Part shown: one piece after another, positions 1 through 5,798 of the stretch
Layout of the letters: each line of letters starts with the position of its first letter
How positions within the stretch are numbered: the stretch's first letter is position 1
Origin: Candidatus Poseidoniales archaeon
Lineage (GTDB): Archaea > Thermoplasmatota > Poseidoniia > Poseidoniales > Poseidoniaceae
NCBI GenBank assembly: GCA_003602665.1
Contig: QQSG01000002.1
Location: 1-9,396, forward strand
DNA: 9,396 bases
Direction: 5' to 3'
Notes under the pieces: model-generated
The model's database searches: none
Told to the model about the DNA's origin: nothing
What the model saw: the letters and a program-made list of their open reading frames with translations, nothing else
Position numbers and translations under genes: made by a program

Positions 1-1092
1 CATTCTCATATTGATCATCTCGGTATGGTACCTTGGTTAGCTTCTCATCACAATACCAATCTGCATGCTACTGAACTAACTGCAGCAATTTCTGAAATGA
101 TGTGGTACGATTGTCACAAAGTGTCATCCATCGAACGCTATCCTCTTCCATGGGATAAGCGAGATATTGATATTGCGTTATCAAATTGGAATACACACAA
201 ATTCAACAGTCCTTGGGAACAAAATGATTGGAAGATGGAACTTCATCGAGCTGGGCATATACCTGGTGCAGCAATGCTACATGTTGACACTGGCAGTAAG
301 AAAATTCTCTTTTCTGGAGATTTTGATACCCGAGATTCTCAACTAGTCATAGGTGCAAAACCTGTAAAATCAGATGTTTTGTTTGTCGAAGGAACCTATG
401 GAGGGCGAGATCATCCCTCAAAGGAAGAAGAAAACCTTCGTTTTATTGAGCGTATATCAGAAGTTGTACAAAGGGGTGGGACAGCCCTTGTACCAGCCTT
501 TGCGAATGGGCGAACACAAGACGTAGTCATGCTTCTTCACAAACATCTACCACATCTTGATGTTCATGTAGATGGTATGGGTAAGCGTGTTGCAAGACTA
601 CAGATGCAACACCCTGAAACATTACGTAACCCATCAGCACTTGAGGCTGCATGGAGTTGGTGTAGAAGAGTTTCGAGTAAATCAGATCGCAAGAAAGCAC
701 TCAATGCTGATGTTATTGTATCTACATCAGGGATGCTTGATGGAGGGCCGTCTATTTGGTATCTTAATCGCCTTCGTCATGACCCAAAAAATGCCGTACT
801 CCTCACAGGTTACCAAGCAAGGAATACCGGAGGTAGGCGATTACTCGAAGAAAAACGCATACCGATATTTAGTAATTTAACACCTATCGATCTTGAAATC
901 GATCAATATTCTTTCTCAACACATGCAGGACATAGCGAAATTGTCCAGTTTGCAAAAGATTGTGAGGCTGAAGACGTCGTTATTTATCATTCAGACCCAA
1001 GCATAGCACGCCCCCCTCTTGCGAAAGCATTAGAAGAAAATGGACATAATGTGCATGTTCCAGAAAACGGTATATCAGGAATACTTGAATGA
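1..1092 (+). CDS. Beta-CASP metallo-beta-lactamase nuclease, 3' part (5' end outside window)
   Basis: This is the C-terminal 363 residues of a metallo-beta-lactamase/beta-CASP RNA nuclease (YSH1/CPSF-73-like, COG1236 type). The reading frame is open from base 1, so the true start lies upstream and probably only some tens of residues are missing. Window residues 1-6 are HSHIDH, the metal-binding HxHxDH motif. H86 in HRAGH and D107 in SGDFD complete the lactamase zinc ligands. The beta-CASP motifs follow: motif A E130 in VEGTYGG, motif B H308/H311 in STHAGH, and motif C H330 in IYHSD. VPAFANGRTQ and VSTSGMLDGG are also typical of the family. All expected catalytic residues in the visible part are present, so an active zinc-dependent RNA endo- or 5'-exonuclease is likely; which one cannot be told. 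No KH domain is visible, but the N-terminus is absent. The stop codon is 53 nt before the preferred start of the next gene. Confidence 0.9.
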   Translation, partial: HSHIDHLGMVPWLASHHNTNLHATELTAAISEMMWYDCHKVSSIERYPLPWDKRDIDIALSNWNTHKFNSPWEQNDWKMELHRAGHIPGAAMLHVDTGSKKILFSGDFDTRDSQLVIGAKPVKSDVLFVEGTYGGRDHPSKEEENLRFIERISEVVQRGGTALVPAFANGRTQDVVMLLHKHLPHLDVHVDGMGKRVARLQMQHPETLRNPSALEAAWSWCRRVSSKSDRKKALNADVIVSTSGMLDGGPSIWYLNRLRHDPKNAVLLTGYQARNTGGRRLLEEKRIPIFSNLTPIDLEIDQYSFSTHAGHSEIVQFAKDCEAEDVVIYHSDPSIARPPLAKALEENGHNVHVPENGISGILE

Positions 1093-1107
1093 TTCATTCA
1101 GCCGAAG

Positions 1108-1126
1108 AGGTTGAATATATCAACCT
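1108..1126. promoter_or_regulatory. Inverted repeat enclosing a TATA-like element, before the zinc-ribbon gene
   Basis: AGGTTGA (1108-1114) and TCAACCT (1120-1126) are perfect inverted 7-bp arms around a 5-nt centre, ATATA. The AT-rich core AATATAT (1114-1120) is centred about 29 nt before the ATG at 1146. That distance fits an archaeal TATA box for a leaderless or nearly leaderless transcript, and no Shine-Dalgarno sequence precedes that ATG. This suggests a promoter with an overlapping operator for the zinc-ribbon gene and tupA. The element would instead lie in coding sequence if the gene starts at 1089. Inverted repeats of this size occur by chance a few times in a window this long, so the case rests on position. 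Confidence 0.4.
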
Positions 1127-1145
1127 AAAGGGACTGTTGATACTC

Positions 1146-1436
1146 ATGGCGGCAAAAGCACCGGGCGGGAAGAAACGTCCACGAAGGAAACGAAAGTTGC
1201 GACTCAGTCTACGTCAAAGTAAGATCAAGAAAACTGACACATATACTGACAGTATTGGTTGGTCAACAGATGTCGGACGCACATTAGGAGACGCTCCTAA
1301 AAAGGCAGAACCAGAAACAATCTCCATTCAATGTGACATGTGCGGTTCGATGCTAAAAATTCGAAAACCGACAAGAGCTCGCTATTCAGTAACATGCTCA
1401 TATCCAGAATGTGGAAACGTCATGTCTTTCGATTAA
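1146..1436 (+). CDS. Small basic zinc-ribbon protein, function unknown
   Basis: I do not recognise this 96-residue protein as a named family. Residues 9-29 hold 13 lysines or arginines (KKRPRRKRK and onwards), suggesting contact with RNA or DNA. A polar middle follows. The C-terminus is a probable zinc ribbon with cysteines C63, C66, C84 and C89 (CxxC, 17 residues, CxxxxC). There is no signal peptide or membrane segment, so it should be cytoplasmic. I chose the ATG at 1146 because MAAKAPGGKK looks like a natural N-terminus and a TATA-like element lies at a suitable distance upstream. An alternative ATG at 1089 overlaps the nuclease stop as ATGA and would add 19 residues. The stop codon is 1 nt before the preferred tupA start, so co-transcription with tupA is likely. 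A role in transcription, RNA processing or ribosome function is possible, but nothing in the sequence fixes it. Confidence 0.7.
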   Translation: MAAKAPGGKKRPRRKRKLRLSLRQSKIKKTDTYTDSIGWSTDVGRTLGDAPKKAEPETISIQCDMCGSMLKIRKPTRARYSVTCSYPECGNVMSFD

Positions 1437-1437
1437 G

Positions 1438-2268
1438 ATGAAACGATCTCTTTTCTTACTTTTCGTATTCATACTTCCTTGTCTACAAGGTTGCTTAGGA
1501 ACTTCGGATGAAGTCTCTGACCAAACAATACGTCTCGCAACGACAACCTCAATGCGTGATTCAGGATTATTAGCTGAACTTTTACCAGCATTTACAGCTG
1601 AAACTGGAATTGAAGTGGATGTCATTGCAGTTGGATCAGGAGCGGCGATGAATCTTGCAAAGACAAATGACGTTGACGTACTCATCACCCATTCTCCTGC
1701 ATCTGAAATACAGTTTATCGAAGATGGTTATGCAATAAATAGAACCACATTTGCTTGGAATAGATTCGTCCTGATTGGACCAGATCCTTTACCTGGAAAC
1801 TTGACTGAAGCAATGTCTTTTCTTGTTCGTGAGAATAAATGCTTTATTTCGAGAGGAGATTCTTCGGGAACACATATCAAAGAACAAGATGTTTGGAGAA
1901 AGGTCGCAGAGACCAACAACCTTTCATTCATCGACAATGAACTTGGCTATCACCCAGATTGGGAAGGATACCAGTCGATTGGACAGGGAATGGGCGCTGC
2001 CATTACTATTGCTAATGAATTAGAATGTTGGACCTTATCCGATAAAGGAACAGCGTTATTTCGTTCTGACACCATTGAACTAGGGATACAAGAATTTGAA
2101 TCCCTAACATTGGTAAACCCGTACTCAGTCTTACTTTTAGACAATGAGAAACTATCAGAAACAACCCTTTTACATGAGTTTTTACTCAATAGTATTGATT
2201 TAATCGATAATTACAAAGTGTCCAATCAAACTTTGTTTCAAAGTGGGCTTCCCATAGATGGTGAATGA
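1438..2268 (+). CDS. tupA: Tungstate ABC transporter substrate-binding lipoprotein TupA
   Basis: This is a 276-residue periplasmic-type binding protein that captures tungstate outside the membrane and delivers it to the TupB permease. Residues 1-19 form a lipoprotein signal: MKRS, a hydrophobic stretch, then the lipobox LQGC with the lipidated cysteine at C19. The mature part carries the TupA pattern: TTTS (35-38) followed by DSG, VGSGAA (65-70), DVLITHSP (80-87), SRGDSSGTH (138-146), GQGMGAA (182-188) and NPYSVLLL (227-234). TTTS and SRGDSSGTH are the conserved loops that line the oxyanion site in this family. The ATG at 1438 is preferred over an in-frame GTG at 1411, because the later start gives a clean signal peptide and avoids overlap with the zinc-ribbon gene. 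No strong ribosome binding site precedes it. Tungstate rather than molybdate is inferred from family resemblance; binding specificity cannot be read from sequence. Confidence 0.9.
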   Translation: MKRSLFLLFVFILPCLQGCLGTSDEVSDQTIRLATTTSMRDSGLLAELLPAFTAETGIEVDVIAVGSGAAMNLAKTNDVDVLITHSPASEIQFIEDGYAINRTTFAWNRFVLIGPDPLPGNLTEAMSFLVRENKCFISRGDSSGTHIKEQDVWRKVAETNNLSFIDNELGYHPDWEGYQSIGQGMGAAITIANELECWTLSDKGTALFRSDTIELGIQEFESLTLVNPYSVLLLDNEKLSETTLLHEFLLNSIDLIDNYKVSNQTLFQSGLPIDGE

Positions 2269-2270
2269 AA

Positions 2271-3599
2271 TTAACCGATCCATTTACCAGACTTTATTTG
2301 CTGAGCAATTTCACTTTCAGCATCGATTTTTTTCCCTTGATGAATAAAAATTGTTCGTGTTGCCAGTCTCTTTGCCTGTAGAACATTGTGTGTTGCAAAA
2401 AGAACACACCCTCCACGCTCCTTGAATTTGAGAACTTCCCTCTCAATTTTTTCAATGGATAGGCCATCAAGTTCAGATGTAAATTCATCGAGAATCAAAA
2501 TTTTCCGGTTCATCGCTAGCGCTCTCAAAAAGACAAGCCTCTGCCTTTCCCCTCCAGACAATGTATCTGTTCGCTGCCTCTCTTTATCTTCTAAACCACA
2601 AATGGTGGCCAATTCCTTACTAGAATTCGGTAAATGCTTGTGGACCATAATTGGTAATTGCAATTCCATAGCTACAGTATCCATTATGAGCGTTGGTTGT
2701 TGCGCAACATATGCAATATCTCGGCCAATTCCCAGATCTTCTCCTTCAAGGCCGCAGATCCTTCGTAGAAGGGTTGATTTTCCAGAGCCAGATTCGCCCA
2801 TCAAAGCAATGATTTCTCCTTGCTTGAGTTGAATTGAATACGAGTCTAAAATTTTAATTCCATTTTTTTGAACACGAAGATCCTCCAAATTATAATCAAA
2901 ATCTTCAAAACAACCGAGGTCACGCTCATCTTCTCCAAAATCACCGCGGCCAAAGAAATGAATCCGCTGTAATAATTGTATAGAGAATGCAACAAGTAAA
3001 GACAAAACAAGAAGGACACCGCCAAGTTGTAACGCAGCATCCATTTCTCCGATCGAAGTCTCAAGAACGACACTTGTCGTGAGAACACGTGTCTTTCCAG
3101 CGATGTTTCCTCCAACCATCAGAACGGCCCCAACTTCTGCAATAGCACGTCCAAAACCTAGTAAAACTGCGTTAACAATACCTTTTCGAGCACAATACAT
3201 CTCAAGAAAAATTCGCCTTCTTTTTTCTACATTCATAACGCGAAATACATCTCGTTTTTCTTCAGAAACTCGTTCTAAAGCACCCCACGCAACTCCGAGA
3301 ATGAGCGGAAAAATGAGCAGAGTTTGTGCAAAAATCATCCCTTCTATTGTGAACAACCAGTTGAGATCAGATAGTAAACCATCCTTAGAAAGAGCGAGAT
3401 AGACCATGACTCCAACGACTACTGGTGGCAAACCATACAGGGCTTGTACAATGACCCGTAGAATCTCTTTACCCCGCCAAGTTGTATTTGCTAAAAGTAG
3501 GGCGAACGCAAGAGCGAAAAGTGTGGCGATTAGGGTTGCAGTCCCGCTTGTGACCACGGTCCGTAAGACCACATCCCATATGCTTGAAGAAGAGACCAC
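2271..3599 (-). CDS. tupBC: Fused tungstate ABC transporter permease-ATPase (TupB-TupC)
   Basis: One 442-residue polypeptide joins the membrane and ATP-binding subunits of the tungstate importer. Residues 1-210 are the permease: hydrophobic helices at roughly 15-37, 47-70, 85-105 and 190-210, with the TupB-type coupling segment GRAIAEVGAVLMVGGNI at 150-166. An acidic linker (about 218-240) leads to an ABC ATPase with Walker A GESGSGKST (268-276), Q-loop near Q300/Q301, signature LSGGERQR (347-354), Walker B ILILDE (367-372) and H-loop H404. All ATPase motifs are intact and no frameshift is visible, so the fusion looks functional. The frame stays open up to an ATG at 3731, but that start would overlap moeA and add a cysteine- and glycine-rich stretch unlike a permease. 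The GTG at 3599, with GGGG shortly before it, gives a family-like N-terminus. The gene is convergent with tupA and divergent from moeA. Two fused polypeptides would give the usual two permease and two ATPase domains. Confidence 0.87.
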   Translation of the reverse strand: MVSSSSIWDVVLRTVVTSGTATLIATLFALAFALLLANTTWRGKEILRVIVQALYGLPPVVVGVMVYLALSKDGLLSDLNWLFTIEGMIFAQTLLIFPLILGVAWGALERVSEEKRDVFRVMNVEKRRRIFLEMYCARKGIVNAVLLGFGRAIAEVGAVLMVGGNIAGKTRVLTTSVVLETSIGEMDAALQLGGVLLVLSLLVAFSIQLLQRIHFFGRGDFGEDERDLGCFEDFDYNLEDLRVQKNGIKILDSYSIQLKQGEIIALMGESGSGKSTLLRRICGLEGEDLGIGRDIAYVAQQPTLIMDTVAMELQLPIMVHKHLPNSSKELATICGLEDKERQRTDTLSGGERQRLVFLRALAMNRKILILDEFTSELDGLSIEKIEREVLKFKERGGCVLFATHNVLQAKRLATRTIFIHQGKKIDAESEIAQQIKSGKWIG

Positions 3600-3677
3600 G
3601 TTATCCCCAAACGAGACAAACCTTTGAGGTTGGCGAACCGACCCACAGCCTGAACCACACACTGCGGAGGCCCAAAA
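3600..3677. promoter_or_regulatory. Divergent control region between tupBC and moeA
   Basis: These 78 bp separate two divergent starts and should hold promoters for both. No clear TATA box is visible on either strand. The region holds an inverted repeat AACCT-TTG-AGGTT at 3619-3631, directly followed by AACC at 3636-3639 (making AGGTT-GGCG-AACC), and another AACC at 3653-3656. The same AGGTT/AACCT arms form the palindrome at 1108-1126. The intergenic role follows from the layout; the operator is a weak inference from short motifs. Confidence 0.5.
3666..3670 (+). promoter_or_regulatory. Ribosome binding site of moeA (GGAGG)
   Basis: GGAGG ends 7 nt before the ATG at 3678 and is complementary to the usual 16S rRNA 3' end. 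It is the strongest Shine-Dalgarno match before any gene in the window and fixes the moeA start. It also argues that moeA has a leadered transcript and that the upstream extension of the tupBC frame across this spot is not translated. Confidence 0.8.
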
Positions 3678-4883
3678 ATGTCCGAAACCCCATACTACAT
3701 TTCCCTCAATGACGCGATTGAGATAGCACAAACATCACCAATCAATACTGAAATCGAAAAGGTATCTCTGGATGATGCACATGGGCGAATACTTGCTACA
3801 GATCTGTCTTCAAAGGTCAATGATCCACCTTTTGATAATTCAGCCATGGACGGTTTTGCAGTACGTTTCGAGGATACGAATACGGCACCAACAACCCTCT
3901 CGATAGTAGCAACCTCTCAGGCTGCCGCTTCAGAAAATTCAATTTCAATTTCAACCGGTGAAGCAGTTCAAATTATGACTGGAGCTCCTTTACCAAATGG
4001 AGCAGATGCGATTATTCCTGTTGAAGCATGTATTGTTGATGGAGATTCAGTAACATTGAATCAACCATCAAAACCGAACTTCATTCGCCGCTGCGGAGAG
4101 AACATCAAGCAAGGAGTGGTAGGCCTCAAAAAAGGAAGTTACCTATCTCCCCAAGCAATTTCAATGTGTGCTACAATGGGTTATGCTCAGATTCCAGTTG
4201 TTAAGAAACTCAGGATAGGAATAATATCCACTGGTGATGAACTCAAATCCCCGGGAGAAATTCTTTCGTTTGGAGAAATCTATGAGTCAAATTCATATGG
4301 GCTTTCAGGCCTTGTAAAGACTCTTGGCCATATCCCTATTCGATACCCTTCTGTTGTTGATTCATTGGATGATTTACGAATACAATTCAATCAAGCCTCC
4401 TCGGAGTGCGACCTTTTCCTCACTTCCGGAGGTGTTTCTATGGGCGATTGGGACTTTGTTCGCAAAATCATGGAAGAAGAAGGAAACATCGCTTTTTGGC
4501 GAGTACGCATTCGACCTGGATCGCCACCACTTTTCGGTCACTGGAATGGAACCCCAATGTTTGGACTTCCAGGAAATCCAGTCAGCAGCCATGTTGTTTT
4601 CCGTATGCTTGTAACCCCTTACCTTCGGAATTCACTTCACACATCGTTTCCGATAGATCGTATCGTTCATGCCAAATTATTGACGGATGTCCGTTCAACA
4701 AACGATTGCCTCACTCTTCGAAGAGTAACATTACGCTCGACAAAAGAAGGTTTCCTTGCTGAACAACCCAAGCATCAAGGATCAGGAAACATCGATAGTT
4801 TATCTTCTGCAGATGGCCTTACCTTACTCCAACCAGGACAATCGGGCAAAAGAGGGGAATGGATTGAAGTGCTTTTGCTCTGA
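3678..4883 (+). CDS. moeA: Molybdopterin molybdenum/tungsten transferase MoeA
   Basis: This 401-residue protein is of normal family length. MoeA inserts molybdate or tungstate into adenylylated molybdopterin, releasing AMP and forming the active cofactor, in the cytoplasm. Visible motifs are DPPFDNSAMDGFAVR (49-63, with the conserved Asp58), MTGAPLPNGADAIIPVE (100-116), STGDEL (184-189), TSGGVSMGDWD (249-259) and FGLPGNPVSS (295-304). The C-terminal domain covers about 325-401. One difference is that the loop usually written KPGKPLAFG reads RPGSPPLFG (279-287), so the lysines often found there are replaced by Arg and Ser. Variation in this loop is known among MoeA homologues, so loss of activity need not follow. 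Its position beside tupBC and tupA points to tungsten as the likely metal, which is inference from context. It starts at an ATG with a strong GGAGG and is followed 9 nt later by the pseudouridine synthase gene, probably as one operon. Confidence 0.93.
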   Translation: MSETPYYISLNDAIEIAQTSPINTEIEKVSLDDAHGRILATDLSSKVNDPPFDNSAMDGFAVRFEDTNTAPTTLSIVATSQAAASENSISISTGEAVQIMTGAPLPNGADAIIPVEACIVDGDSVTLNQPSKPNFIRRCGENIKQGVVGLKKGSYLSPQAISMCATMGYAQIPVVKKLRIGIISTGDELKSPGEILSFGEIYESNSYGLSGLVKTLGHIPIRYPSVVDSLDDLRIQFNQASSECDLFLTSGGVSMGDWDFVRKIMEEEGNIAFWRVRIRPGSPPLFGHWNGTPMFGLPGNPVSSHVVFRMLVTPYLRNSLHTSFPIDRIVHAKLLTDVRSTNDCLTLRRVTLRSTKEGFLAEQPKHQGSGNIDSLSSADGLTLLQPGQSGKRGEWIEVLLL

Positions 4884-4887
4884 GGTG
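4882..4887 (+). promoter_or_regulatory. Ribosome binding site of the pseudouridine synthase gene, overlapping the moeA stop
   Basis: GAGGTG begins inside the moeA stop codon (TGA, 4881-4883) and lies 5 nt before the ATG at 4893. Ribosomes ending moeA would be placed directly over it, which favours translational coupling of the two genes. It also fixes the downstream start. Confidence 0.7.
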
Positions 4888-4892
4888 AACGC

Positions 4893-5777
4893 ATGCGAGT
4901 AACCGTTTCAGAAGAAGGGACGTTACTCGACCACCTAAAAAAAATGCAACCATCCACGAGTAACAACGTCTTGCGTAAAATGCTTACAAGCCAACGCATT
5001 CAAGTTGATGAAAGTGTTATTCACAGAGCAAAACACATCGTTCAGATTGGTCAAATTATCGAGATTCTACCTCGGCCAAAACTAACCATCGAAGAGAAAA
5101 AAGAAGTTTCAGCAAAAGAACATGATTTGGACATTATCCATGAAGACGACCATATTCTGGTTGTTTCAAAACCAGCAGGACTTCTTTCAGTTGCGACCGA
5201 TAGACTTGAGCCCGACACACTCCACAACAGATGTGTTGAATATTGTAAAACAAATGATCGAAGAGGATGGTGCTTCATCGTCCATCGTTTAGATAAGGCA
5301 ACCTCAGGCATCATGATTTTTGCAAAAAATGAAAACTCAAAACGATATCTTCAGGAACAATTCGCCGAACGGCAAGTCCACCGAAACTATGTTGCACTTG
5401 TCGAAGGTCTTGCAGAAGATGGAAATGCAACCCACCACCTTGTAGAGGATAAGACTCTGAGAGTTCATATTTCTGAAGTAAAAACAAAGGAGAGCAAACT
5501 TGCTATAACCTCTTGGCAAGTTATGAAATCAAACGACATTGCCACACTCTTGCACATTCTTATCGAAACTGGGAGGCGCCATCAGATCCGCGTCGCTTTA
5601 GCTGACCACGGTACTCCAGTCGTTGGTGACCGAATGCACGGTGCAGAAACCAACCTACACGGGAGGATATGTCTTCATGCAACAGCTCTTGAATTTCTTC
5701 ATCCCTTCGACGATGAACCGGTTCGATTCGAATCGGAATATGATGTGGCGTGGAACCACGGATTGAAGAACCCTTGA
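4893..5777 (+). CDS. RluA-family RNA pseudouridine synthase with N-terminal S4 domain
   Basis: This 294-residue enzyme converts uridine to pseudouridine in RNA, most likely rRNA or tRNA. Residues about 8-60 look like an S4 RNA-binding domain (NVLRKMLTSQRIQVDE, ending in IIEILPRP). The catalytic domain begins around residue 78. HRLDKATSG (131-139) is the family's catalytic motif, with the nucleophile Asp134. ETGRRHQIRVALADHG (225-240) and PVVGD (242-246) form the other conserved strands. VSKPAGLLS (91-99) is also typical. The family, which includes RluA, RluC and RluD, is certain, but the target uridine cannot be assigned from sequence, so no gene symbol is given. The protein is full length and no key residue is missing. 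RluA members are widespread in bacteria and rare in archaea, so if the host is archaeal this gene probably came by transfer. It is probably co-expressed with moeA, with no obvious functional link. Confidence 0.9.
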   Translation: MRVTVSEEGTLLDHLKKMQPSTSNNVLRKMLTSQRIQVDESVIHRAKHIVQIGQIIEILPRPKLTIEEKKEVSAKEHDLDIIHEDDHILVVSKPAGLLSVATDRLEPDTLHNRCVEYCKTNDRRGWCFIVHRLDKATSGIMIFAKNENSKRYLQEQFAERQVHRNYVALVEGLAEDGNATHHLVEDKTLRVHISEVKTKESKLAITSWQVMKSNDIATLLHILIETGRRHQIRVALADHGTPVVGDRMHGAETNLHGRICLHATALEFLHPFDDEPVRFESEYDVAWNHGLKNP

Positions 5778-5798
5778 CAACACGCTACCTTTGTTCCT

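Noticed and set aside
572..880. 102-codon plus-strand frame inside the beta-CASP nuclease gene
   Set aside because: It is a shadow in another frame of a gene whose catalytic motifs are all intact, with no domain of its own.
1411..1437. GTG start at 1411 for tupA
   Set aside because: It would add nine residues before the lipoprotein signal and overlap the zinc-ribbon gene by 26 nt. The ATG at 1438 gives a normal signal peptide.
2230..2244. Hairpin ACTTTG-TTT-CAAAGT near the 3' end of tupA, possible terminator
   Set aside because: It lies within the tupA coding region, has a weak AT-rich 6-bp stem and no following T-run on either strand. Such stems are expected by chance.
2386..2832. 148-codon open frame on plus strand inside tupBC
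   Set aside because: It is antisense to the ABC ATPase motifs, has serine- and proline-rich content typical of a shadow frame, and shows no recognisable domain.
3600..3731. Extension of the fused tupBC frame upstream to an ATG at 3731, adding 44 residues
   Set aside because: It would overlap moeA by 54 nt and cross the moeA ribosome binding site. The added residues are rich in Cys, Gly and Trp and do not resemble a permease N-terminus. The GTG at 3599 gives a family-like start.
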